Assembly: GCA_050736695.1 (NCBI GenBank)
Contig: JBOHWH010000116.1
Location: forward strand, 19,435-83,434
From: JBARDN01 sp050736695
GTDB lineage: Bacteria; Desulfobacterota; Binatia; Binatales; Binataceae
Reading direction: 5' to 3'
Length of the DNA: 64,000 nucleotides
Positions 1 through 7,663 of the stretch are shown piece by piece (the stretch's first letter is position 1; the number at the start of each line of letters is the position of its first letter). The notes beneath the pieces were generated by a model. That model saw nothing but the letters and a program-made list of their open reading frames with translations. It did not search any database and was not told the origin of the DNA. Made by a program: the position numbers and the translations under genes.

Positions 1-409
1 GGGTCTCGAGTTTGCGCGCGCGTGCGTGCCGCCCTTCGATTTCCGCAATCTCACGAAACGCGCGATCGACTTCCGCGATTGTGAGCGACGGCTCGGGTTC
101 GGCCGGGCGCAGCCGCAGGATCATCTCGATCGCCTCGCCGAAATCCTCAGCGGCGGTGAAAATATCTTCGCTCTGATCGGCGGCGTCGGTCATCTTGGCG
201 GCGATTTTCCAGATCGCGCGACCGCTTATCTGCAGGCGTTTTTCTTCGCCCTCGGCAACCGCGCGTCCGACAAAGAAGCGCGCGGCGATCTCGGCCTCGC
301 CGATTTCGAGCGCGCCAAGAAAGCTTCCGACCGCCTGCGCCATTTGGAGCCGGCTCTGCGTCTGGCCGAGTTCCTGGCAAACGATCGCGAAATCCAGAAA
401 AGACGCCAC
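1..409 (-). CDS. ATP-dependent DNA ligase, N-terminal part (cut by window edge)
   Basis: Reading the minus strand from about 445 to the left edge gives an uninterrupted frame whose protein resembles the N-terminal helical domain of archaeal/LigB-type ATP-dependent ligases (DNA_ligase_A_N): QTQSRLQMAQAVGSF, then FFVGRAVAEGEEKRL and SGRAIWKIAAKM. The catalytic KxDG motif would lie beyond the edge. A GTG at 409 places the SRL motif where LigB-type ligases have it; a TTG at 445 is the alternative. It lies just downstream of the 4-hydroxybenzoate hydroxylase and probably shares its transcript. Such ligases seal nicks in DNA repair alongside the NAD-dependent LigA. The family call is fairly secure; the start is not. 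Confidence 0.7.
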   Translation of the reverse strand, partial: MASFLDFAIVCQELGQTQSRLQMAQAVGSFLGALEIGEAEIAARFFVGRAVAEGEEKRLQISGRAIWKIAAKMTDAADQSEDIFTAAEDFGEAIEMILRLRPAEPEPSLTIAEVDRAFREIAEIEGRHARARKLET

Positions 410-461
410 CTCGCGAATTAACTCCGCACTGTGTCCGCGGCGCAATAGCCTTGCTGAGTAT

Positions 462-1643
462 TCATTCGAATTCCATCGGCAGTCCGACGTAGTTCTCGGC
501 AAGGCTTTGCGCTGCCGCGCGCGAGCCGGTCAGGTAATCCAGCTCTGCGATCTGGCGGCGCGCGTCGAACGCGTTTTCACCGTCAAGCCGATGCAGCATC
601 GAGGTCATCCACCACGAAAAGCGCTGCACCTTCCACACGCGCCGCAGACAGGTCTGCGAGTAGGCGCCGAGCCTCGCGCGATTGCCCGAGCGATAAAATT
701 CCGCGAACGCGCGCGCCAGCACACGGACGTCGGCGATCGCCAGGTTGAGTCCCTTGGCTCCGGTCGGCGGCACGATATGCGCCGCGTCGCCGGCCAGGAA
801 CATCGCGCCGAACTGCATCGGCTCGGCCACGAAGCTGCGCATCTCGGTTACGCCCTTTTGCGTGATCGGTCCGCGCTTCAAGTTCCATCCGCCGCCGGTC
901 TCGAAACGCCGCTCGAGTTCATCCCAGATGCGGTCGTCGGACCACTCCTCGAGCTTCTCGTCCCGCGCGCATTGCAGATAGAGCCGCGTAAGTTCCGGCG
1001 AGCGCATGCTGTGCAGCGCGAAGCCGCGCTCGTGGCGCGAATAGATCAGCTCGTCCGACGAGGGCGTGACGGCGGCGAGAATTCCGAGCCACGCGAACGG
1101 ATAGACGCGTTCGTAGAGCGTGAGCGCGCGCGCCGGGATGCCCGCGCGGCATACGCCGTGGAACCCGTCGCATCCCGCGATAAAATCGCATCGCAGCTCG
1201 TGCTCGACGCCCGCGTTGGTAAAGCGGATCACCGGCGCCGCGCCGGCGAAGCCATGCACGCTCACGCGTTCGGACTCGAAGAAAATCGGGCCACCAGCCG
1301 CGAGGCGCATGTCCGTCAGATCCTGGATGACTTCGTTTTGTCCGTAGATCGTTATCGCGGCGCCGCCGGTGAGTTCGCTCAGATCGATCCGCTGACGGCG
1401 GCGCGCGAACCGCAGCTCGATTCCGTGATGCACCAAGCCCTCGCGCACAAGGCGCGCGCCGACGCCGGTTGCATTCATCAAATCGACGGTGCCCTGCTCC
1501 AGCACCCCGGCGCGCACGCGCTCCTGCACATGCTTTGCGCTGCGCGCTTCGATCACGACCGACTCGATACCTGTGCGATGCAGCAGATGCGCGAGCATCA
1601 GGCCCGCGGGGCCTGCTCCGACGATTCCAACTTGCGTGCGCAT
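462..1643 (-). CDS. pobA: 4-hydroxybenzoate 3-monooxygenase
   Basis: A flavin-dependent aromatic hydroxylase converting 4-hydroxybenzoate to protocatechuate with NAD(P)H and O2. The FAD-binding GAGPAGL motif sits at the N-terminus, the DG motif is CDGFHG in the middle, and the second FAD motif is GDAAHIVPPTGAKGLNLA. At about 393 residues it matches PobA. The ATG at 1643 gives the usual N-terminus (MRTQVGIVG). A GTG at 1685 overlaps the upstream stop in a GTGA and would add 14 residues, so translational coupling is possible. The upstream alpha/beta hydrolase could be a 3-oxoadipate enol-lactonase, which would place both in the protocatechuate branch; the ring-cleavage genes are not in the window. 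Confidence 0.92.
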   Translation of the reverse strand: MRTQVGIVGAGPAGLMLAHLLHRTGIESVVIEARSAKHVQERVRAGVLEQGTVDLMNATGVGARLVREGLVHHGIELRFARRRQRIDLSELTGGAAITIYGQNEVIQDLTDMRLAAGGPIFFESERVSVHGFAGAAPVIRFTNAGVEHELRCDFIAGCDGFHGVCRAGIPARALTLYERVYPFAWLGILAAVTPSSDELIYSRHERGFALHSMRSPELTRLYLQCARDEKLEEWSDDRIWDELERRFETGGGWNLKRGPITQKGVTEMRSFVAEPMQFGAMFLAGDAAHIVPPTGAKGLNLAIADVRVLARAFAEFYRSGNRARLGAYSQTCLRRVWKVQRFSWWMTSMLHRLDGENAFDARRQIAELDYLTGSRAAAQSLAENYVGLPMEFE

Positions 1644-1681
1644 GCGCTCGTTAGGGCCCGCGCGCGAGGCGGGCGCGATCG

Positions 1682-2494
1682 TCACGCGATCGGATGCGCC
1701 TTAAGAAACGGAACGAAGGTCTTCATGAACTCCGGTCGCGCCTCGGTGGTGAAACCGTGACCCGCCTTCGCGATGATGTGCAGCTTCGAGCCCGGAATCT
1801 GCTCGGCCAAAAGCTCCGAGTTGCGCGCCGGGATCAGCACATCATCGCCGCCGGTGATGACCAGCGTCGGCGCTTTGATCCGCCCCAGCCGATCCCAGGT
1901 GTTGAGCGTATAGGTTCCCTCGAGCTGGCGCTGGAACGCGAAGGGCGGAGTCGGATGCTCCAGGAAGCGCGGAATTTTTGCTTCGAGTTCCGCGCGATGC
2001 TCCTTGATGTACCCGGCGCTCAAGCTGAGCGGCCATCCGCGGCGGATCACCTCTTCGGGCGCGACGCCGACACGCGGCGCCGTCAGCACCTTGAGCGATT
2101 CCGCCGGAGGCGGCATCGCATGCTTGCCGCCCGGCGTGGTGCATCCGAGGGTCAGGGTCGCGGTGCGCGACGCATGACGCAGCGCGAATTCCTGCGCGAT
2201 CATCCCGCCCATCGAGACGCCGAAAATATGCGCGCGCGGGATTTTCAGCCCGTCGAGCACTCCCGCCGCATCGTCGGCGAACATCTCGATCGAGTACGGC
2301 TGGTCGGGCTTGTCGCTCCGGCCCGTGCCGCGATTATCAAATGTGATGACGTGAAAGCTGTGCGCCAGATCCTGCACCAGCTCCGGATCCCACGCTGCCG
2401 AGCTCGCGCCGAGCCCCATGATCATCAAGAGCGGCTCGTCCGCGCCATACATATCGTAATGAAGGTTCACATCTCCAACTTTTATTTTTGGCAT
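1682..2494 (-). CDS. alpha/beta hydrolase (enol-lactonase-like)
   Basis: A soluble alpha/beta hydrolase of about 270 residues. Visible are the oxyanion region MGLGASSAAWD, the nucleophile elbow GVSMGG, an acid in TGGDDVLIP and a terminal His in AGHGF. The ATG at 2494 is preceded by GGAGGGA at good spacing, so longer upstream frames are rejected. The sequence resembles 3-oxoadipate enol-lactonases (PcaD) and general haloperoxidase-like hydrolases, which cannot be separated by eye. Its position directly upstream of pobA, with a possible 4-base start-stop overlap, favours a role in 4-hydroxybenzoate/protocatechuate breakdown, but that is inference. Confidence 0.85.
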   Translation of the reverse strand: MPKIKVGDVNLHYDMYGADEPLLMIMGLGASSAAWDPELVQDLAHSFHVITFDNRGTGRSDKPDQPYSIEMFADDAAGVLDGLKIPRAHIFGVSMGGMIAQEFALRHASRTATLTLGCTTPGGKHAMPPPAESLKVLTAPRVGVAPEEVIRRGWPLSLSAGYIKEHRAELEAKIPRFLEHPTPPFAFQRQLEGTYTLNTWDRLGRIKAPTLVITGGDDVLIPARNSELLAEQIPGSKLHIIAKAGHGFTTEARPEFMKTFVPFLKAHPIA

Positions 2495-2568
2495 CCCGGT
2501 CCCTCCGTTCTGGATAGCCGAGACTAGCGCAGGCGAGGCTCGCGCGTGAAGTGCCGCGCGCGAAGCGG

Positions 2569-3879
2569 TCAGGGCGCGGTGGAAGCCGGCGCCACAGAGG
2601 GTCCGCATGCCGATGCTGGAAGCTCGCCGCGACGGCATCGCATGATGAGCTCGCCGCCGCCGATATACGCGATTTCATCGACGCCGAAGCCGTGGCGCGC
2701 CAGCAGGCCGTTCAGTTTTGCGCGAGTGTAATGCGTGATGTGCTCGTCCTTGTAGCCACCCGGCATCAGGAAGCCGTAGATTGGTTCGATCGTGCGCCAC
2801 GCGCGCGTCGCGTAATCCGGAGTGCCTAAAATCAGCCTTCCGCCGGGCATCAGGACGCGGCGCATTTCGGAGAACAGCACTTCGTCGAACGGAATATGCT
2901 CGATCACCTGCGAGCTGACAACGCAATCGAAGCTTTGGTCGCGAAATGGCAGCGCAAACGCCGAGCCGCGCACCAGCGGCATTCGGTAGCGCGACAGAAA
3001 TCGCAGCTTCGAGAAGTTGAAATCCATCCCGATCACATTGTTGAGGCTTTGAACGATCAGGCTCGAGCCGCATCCCGCGTCGAGGACCCGATTCGAGCCG
3101 CGCGCCCACGAAACGGTGATCCGATGCCGCTTGCGATGCCACCATCGCTGGATCGGGATCACGCTGTAGAAGCCGCGTTCGTCATAATCCGCGGAATCCA
3201 ACGAATTGCGCAGCTTCCACAACCTGGCGGAACGCCTGGCTATGCTCCAGCCGAATTTCAGGAGCTTGGCGTGAGATGCGCCTGCGCCGCGCGGGAAGTA
3301 GGTGAAGGGAACCTCGGCCAGGTTGAACCCCTGAGCGTAAGCGCGCACCAGGATTTCTTCTTCGGCCTCGAAGTTGGTCGATTCAAACTTGAAGCCCTCC
3401 GTCACGCGCCGGCGATAGAGCCTGTATCCGCTCGATACGTCGCGCACCGGCAGCGAGAGCACGCGGCGCAAGAGCGCGCTCATCAGGGTGCTCGAAAACT
3501 TGCGGGTGAATTCGGTGTATGCGACTCCGCCGCGCACGTAACGCGACGCAATTATGATGTCGCCGCGGTCGCGAGCGCGCCAAATGCGCGGAATGAAATC
3601 CGGGTCGTGCGACTGATCGGCGTCGAGCTTCAAAATCCACTCGCCATTGGCTTCGGCAAATCCGGTCTCGAGCGCGCCCGCGTAACCCTTGCGCCACTCC
3701 TGGACCATCCGCGCGCCGACGGTCCCGCATACTTCGGCCGTGTCGTCGGTGGAGTGTCCGTCGACCACCAGGATTTCGTATGAAACGCCCTCGCGGCCGA
3801 GAATCGATTTGATCCGCGGAACCAGGATCCGCAGGTTTTCGGCCTCGTTGACGGTAGGAATTAAGACGGTGAGATCCAT
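2569..3879 (-). CDS. fusion: family 2 glycosyltransferase + class I SAM methyltransferase
   Basis: One 436-residue reading frame holds two enzymes. Residues 1-225 are a GT-A family 2 transferase like polyprenyl-phosphate mannosyl/glucosyl transferases: VLIPTVNEAENL at the start, VVDGHSTDDT, and a DxD-type motif in LKLDADQSHDP (D86, D88), with no obvious C-terminal membrane helices. Residues about 255-400 are a SAM methyltransferase with motif I VLDAGCGS (265-272), an SSQVIEHIP motif and LMPGGRLILGTPDY. It probably makes and methylates a polyprenyl-linked or surface glycan; substrates are unknown. It is the first gene of the minus-strand group leading to pobA and is divergent from the carboxypeptidase gene across about 160 bases. 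Confidence 0.85.
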   Translation of the reverse strand: MDLTVLIPTVNEAENLRILVPRIKSILGREGVSYEILVVDGHSTDDTAEVCGTVGARMVQEWRKGYAGALETGFAEANGEWILKLDADQSHDPDFIPRIWRARDRGDIIIASRYVRGGVAYTEFTRKFSSTLMSALLRRVLSLPVRDVSSGYRLYRRRVTEGFKFESTNFEAEEEILVRAYAQGFNLAEVPFTYFPRGAGASHAKLLKFGWSIARRSARLWKLRNSLDSADYDERGFYSVIPIQRWWHRKRHRITVSWARGSNRVLDAGCGSSLIVQSLNNVIGMDFNFSKLRFLSRYRMPLVRGSAFALPFRDQSFDCVVSSQVIEHIPFDEVLFSEMRRVLMPGGRLILGTPDYATRAWRTIEPIYGFLMPGGYKDEHITHYTRAKLNGLLARHGFGVDEIAYIGGGELIMRCRRGELPASACGPSVAPASTAP

Positions 3880-4038
3880 GGTTGCCGCGATTGCGGCTCT
3901 ATTGATTTATTCGGATTTAACACCGAAGGGAATATCAGTGCGCATCCGCCGCTTGCGGGCGCGAGCGAGCCGCCGTAGCCTCGATAAAAGCGGGGTTCGA
4001 CCAAGCGGGGTCAAGTGGTGGAGGTTGAAGGCCAATCG

Positions 4039-5328
4039 ATGCGCGCGCGAATCATTTTCAGAAATCGCATTGAATTTCGCATAACGGCAGTTCTCGGAGC
4101 GATCGCATTCGCAACCGTGCTGCTGATGATTCTTTCGCCGGCCGCCATCGCGGCGCGACGGCATCCGCAGTCAAGCGCGGCGCACGCGGCCAGAAAAGCC
4201 GTGCAGGAAGCCGCGTCGGCGATTGCGCTGTCGGACATTCATGTGCTGGGCGATCATCCCGCACCGTTCGCGCTCGACGCGAAGGCGGCGATGCTAATCG
4301 ACGCGGCTACCGGCACTGAGATCTACGGGTACAATGAGCATCTCAAGATGCAGCCCGCCAGCCTTGCCAAGCTGATGACGTTCTATCTGACGCTCGATGC
4401 GCTCTCGAACAAGCGCCTGACGCTCGATACGCCGATTACGATCAGCGAGCAGGCGTGGCGCCTCTCGATGGATCAGTCCGTCTCACGGATGTTTCTGGGC
4501 GTCGGCCAGCAAGTCCCGGTACACGATCTGTTGTTCGGCCTGATGGTGTCATCGGGCAACGATGCGGCTGTTGCATTGGCGGAGTATCTGGCGGGCAGCA
4601 CCGCCGCGTTCACGGAGCAGATGAACGCCAAGGCGAAACAGATCGGTCTCGTCGAGACCCACTTCACGAATCCCGACGGCCTGCCGGTTGAGGGTGAATA
4701 CACCACCGCCGCCGACATGACGAAGCTCGCGCGCTCGCTGCTGGAACATCATCCCGAGGCGGTCACCTACACGGAGGCCAAGGAATTCACCTTCGACAAA
4801 ATTCGCCAGCCTAACTTCAATTCGCTGCTCTTCTATGACGCGCGGGTCGATGGGCTCAAGACTGGCCACGTACAGGAAGCCGGCTACCATTTGGTCGCGT
4901 CAGCGAACTCGCATGGGATGCATCTGATATCGGCTGTGATGGGCACGCCGAGCTCCGAGAAGCGGCGCACGGAAACCGAAAAGCTGATCGATTGGGCGTT
5001 CCGCAGCTACGTGACTGCCAAACCGGACTGGCACGGGGTGGTGCCGGCCACGATGCCGGTGTTCTATGGCGCGGCAGACACGGTCCCGATCGCGCCGAGC
5101 AGTCAATCGGCAGTGACTGTGGAGCGCGGCCAGGAAACCAAGGTTACGCTGCAATGGACGCCGTCGGCGAAATACCTCGACGCGCCAATTCCCAAAGGTG
5201 CGCACGCCGGAGATGTCGCGCTGATCGTTGACGGCAAACCGGAGGACTCGATTCCGGTAGTCACGCAAGCCGCGGTAGCGCGCGGCGGATTTTTTAAACG
5301 GCTGACCGATCACCTCCGGCGCAAATAG
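4039..5328 (+). CDS. D-alanyl-D-alanine carboxypeptidase (PBP5/6 type, S11)
   Basis: A periplasmic penicillin-binding protein that trims the terminal D-Ala of peptidoglycan stem peptides. The three active-site motifs are SLAK (near residue 108), SGN in MVSSGNDAA (near 172) and KTG in DGLKTGHV. An N-terminal hydrophobic segment ending in an Ala-rich stretch is a signal peptide, and the basic C-terminus (FKRLTDHLRRK) resembles the amphipathic membrane anchor of PBP5. The ATG at 4039 follows GAAGG at suitable spacing; a GTG at 4015 is in frame but less likely. The Nudix gene begins 11 bases downstream, so the two are probably co-transcribed. Confidence 0.93.
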   Translation: MRARIIFRNRIEFRITAVLGAIAFATVLLMILSPAAIAARRHPQSSAAHAARKAVQEAASAIALSDIHVLGDHPAPFALDAKAAMLIDAATGTEIYGYNEHLKMQPASLAKLMTFYLTLDALSNKRLTLDTPITISEQAWRLSMDQSVSRMFLGVGQQVPVHDLLFGLMVSSGNDAAVALAEYLAGSTAAFTEQMNAKAKQIGLVETHFTNPDGLPVEGEYTTAADMTKLARSLLEHHPEAVTYTEAKEFTFDKIRQPNFNSLLFYDARVDGLKTGHVQEAGYHLVASANSHGMHLISAVMGTPSSEKRRTETEKLIDWAFRSYVTAKPDWHGVVPATMPVFYGAADTVPIAPSSQSAVTVERGQETKVTLQWTPSAKYLDAPIPKGAHAGDVALIVDGKPEDSIPVVTQAAVARGGFFKRLTDHLRRK

Positions 5329-5339
5329 GTTGGTGAGGA

Positions 5340-5744
5340 GTGATCAGGATTTGCGCCGCCGCGATGCTCCTGCGCGACTCGAAGATCCTGCTTGGCAAAC
5401 GTGCGTCCGGGCAACTACTCTACCCAGACGTCTGGGACCTGCCGGGTGGTCATTTGGAGCCGGGCGAGTTACCCGACCAGGCGCTGATCAGGGAACTGGA
5501 AGAGGAGTTGGGAATCGTGCCCACACGCTTCGTCCCATTCGGCGTATTCGACGAACTCAACCCGAAAAAATACGGTGCGCATCAGTACCATTTGTATGTG
5601 GTGACCGAGTGGAGCGGCACGATCGTAAACCGGCAGCCGCACGAGCATACGGAAGTTCGATGGGTGACGCTTAAGGCGGCGCACGAACTCGACCTCGCCG
5701 ATCCGCGCTATCCGGAATTGTTTCGACGCGTCGAAAATTTTTGA
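5340..5744 (+). CDS. Nudix hydrolase (MutT/8-oxo-dGTPase-like)
   Basis: A 134-residue Nudix protein. The Nudix box fits the consensus GX5EX7REUXEEXGU exactly, from GHLEPGE to RELEEELGI. It starts with GTG behind GGTGAGG, 11 bases after the carboxypeptidase stop. Family members hydrolyse nucleoside diphosphates linked to another moiety, often oxidised dNTPs; the actual substrate cannot be told from sequence. Confidence 0.9.
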   Translation: MIRICAAAMLLRDSKILLGKRASGQLLYPDVWDLPGGHLEPGELPDQALIRELEEELGIVPTRFVPFGVFDELNPKKYGAHQYHLYVVTEWSGTIVNRQPHEHTEVRWVTLKAAHELDLADPRYPELFRRVENF

Positions 5745-5789
5745 ACAGTCCAGGTGGATCGCTTCGCGCCGCTCGGTTCGAGAATATTG

Positions 5790-5818
5790 TTGACAGTTTT
5801 AATTGTCCGTTCTATTTC
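5790..5818 (+). promoter_or_regulatory. sigma70-like promoter upstream of the serine hydrolase gene
   Basis: A perfect -35 hexamer TTGACA (5790-5795) is followed 17 bases later by TATTTC (5813-5818), a weak -10. It lies in an AT-richer gap before the GTG at 5863. Confidence 0.5.
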
Positions 5819-5862
5819 CCTCAAAAGAGGCGTCAGCGAGTTTGTTCGTAAAGGGGGTGGTC

Positions 5863-7650
5863 GTGCAGATCAGTAAAAGAAGCTCGGAATGTCGATCCGC
5901 GGATGGTGCGGAGTCCTGGAAGAATTCGCGACGACGCCGCGCTCTACTGATCGCGATTGCGATCGTAATCGTATTTTGCGCCGCCGGCTCGGCAGCATGG
6001 GCGAATTCCACGAGCGCCACAATCAAAAGAATCGCAAAGACTTACGCTCGCGATTCGATTCAGACCGGCGGCTCGATCGGGATCGAGATCGGCGTGGTTT
6101 ATGGCGCCGAACCTCCGCTGTTCGTATCGGCCGGCGATGCGATCGCCGGCAGGCGGCCGTTCACGCCTAATACGATCTTCCAAATCGGCTCGGTTAGCAA
6201 AGTTTTCACGACCAATCTGCTGGGCCAAAGCGTTGCCAACGGCAGCCTGCAACTGAGCATGCCGCTTTCATCGTTCGAGAACGAAATTGGCCCGCTCGAA
6301 CCATTGACCGCCAAGATCACGCTCGAGGAGTTGGGCGATTTCACCGGCGGGTTCCCGACTCTGGCTGAGGCCTGCGGAACACCGCCAATCCCCGGGTGCC
6401 TGCCGTCATCGCGGCCGGCGATCGGCACCTACACCGCGCAAGATTTTGCGGAGTACTTCCAGACCGCACTGCCAATGAACTTTTTCAACAATCCACCAAC
6501 GCAGGTGAGCACCCTGCCGGCGCCTTACAACTATTCCGATTACAGCATCGGCCTGCTCGGCCTCTTGCTCGGTGACCAGTCGAACGCGCCTCTTTCCAAC
6601 GACGCGCTAACCGGATGGTTCAACGCGGTAGCGAACCAAATTCTGACGCCGCTCGCAATGAAGAGCACCTTCCTCTTTGGGCCCAGGGGCGCACGGATTG
6701 CTAACGGCTACGAGCCCGCGCTCGCCAATGCGTCTGTAGCCAACGGAGAGATCTCCGCGGTTTCTGTGACGAGTCCCGGCGGATTGTATGCCTCCGCGCC
6801 GCGCGCGAGGATCACTGGCGGCGGCGGACATGGCGCCAGGTTGGCGTCTGCGATCGACGGAAACGGCAGAGTAAGCTCCATCGCGGTCGTAAACCCTGGC
6901 GCTGGATATATCGCTCCCGCCAGCGTGATATTCACCGGCGGCGGTTCGTCAACTACGGCAAACGGCGCGGTGATCGTGAAAAACGGCAAGGTTGCGGCAA
7001 TCAAGATCATCGGTGCGGGAGCGGGCTATGCGCGCGTTCCTACTGTCACTATCACCGGCGGCCGAAAAACCAAGGGAACCGACGCGACCGCGGTCGCTCA
7101 CTTGGCGGGCGGAAGCTTGTCGTATGTCGAAGTCACCAGCGGCGGGTCCGGATACGTGCCGCCACTGGCGGTGATCGTTGCGCCGGGATCAGAGACGATC
7201 AACAACATCCCGATTTGGGCTCCCGCGGGCGCGCTCAGCTCCTCGATGCGCGATATGCTTGGGTTCGCGGCAGCGGCCTTGGGCAATACCACAATTGCGA
7301 AGATCGCGGTGCCTGCCGCCGTGACCAACGGGTTCGCGATCGCCGAGACTCCTTACGCCTGCTCGGCGGAAGATCCATTGCTCGCCGATTGTCCCGCGGC
7401 CACCGCGCAATCCGCGCTGTCATGGTCGATCACTCCTGCCGCTACCGGCGACGGTGTTCCGGAGATAGTCGGCAAGAATGGCGGGATTTCGGGCTTCTCC
7501 ACGCAAGTGCTGCTGATGCCGTCGCAAAACCTTGCGGTTGTTGTCTTCGCGAATTCGCGGCAGAACGTGCCGGACACCGAAAGCTCGACTGCGGAAGCGG
7601 ACCGAGTGGCGCGCAATATTTTATTCGCGCTGTTTTACAATCTGCCGTAA
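5863..7650 (+). CDS. beta-lactamase-fold serine hydrolase with inserted Gly-Tyr repeats
   Basis: An exported class C beta-lactamase/D-Ala carboxypeptidase-fold hydrolase. A basic stretch and hydrophobic helix (LLIAIAIVIVFCAAGSAAWA) form a signal peptide or anchor. Active-site motifs are SVSK in IGSVSKVFT, YxN-like in PYNYSDYS, and a third-motif candidate KNGG in VGKNGGISGF. Between the second and third motifs lie about 140 residues made of roughly four degenerate units, each ending in a GxGY or similar turn (SPGGLY, NPGAGY, GAGAGY, SGGSGY) with ITGG-type strands. The GTG at 5863 follows AAGGGGG. Its end faces the cyclase gene 13 bases away. The substrate is unknown. Confidence 0.82.
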   Translation: MQISKRSSECRSADGAESWKNSRRRRALLIAIAIVIVFCAAGSAAWANSTSATIKRIAKTYARDSIQTGGSIGIEIGVVYGAEPPLFVSAGDAIAGRRPFTPNTIFQIGSVSKVFTTNLLGQSVANGSLQLSMPLSSFENEIGPLEPLTAKITLEELGDFTGGFPTLAEACGTPPIPGCLPSSRPAIGTYTAQDFAEYFQTALPMNFFNNPPTQVSTLPAPYNYSDYSIGLLGLLLGDQSNAPLSNDALTGWFNAVANQILTPLAMKSTFLFGPRGARIANGYEPALANASVANGEISAVSVTSPGGLYASAPRARITGGGGHGARLASAIDGNGRVSSIAVVNPGAGYIAPASVIFTGGGSSTTANGAVIVKNGKVAAIKIIGAGAGYARVPTVTITGGRKTKGTDATAVAHLAGGSLSYVEVTSGGSGYVPPLAVIVAPGSETINNIPIWAPAGALSSSMRDMLGFAAAALGNTTIAKIAVPAAVTNGFAIAETPYACSAEDPLLADCPAATAQSALSWSITPAATGDGVPEIVGKNGGISGFSTQVLLMPSQNLAVVVFANSRQNVPDTESSTAEADRVARNILFALFYNLP

Positions 7651-7663
7651 CTCGGGCATCCGG

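Noticed and set aside
195..1760. A 521-codon open frame on the plus strand opposite pobA
   Set aside because: It is a GC-rich antisense shadow; the translation is Arg/His/Ala-rich with no domain, whereas the minus frame is a textbook PobA.
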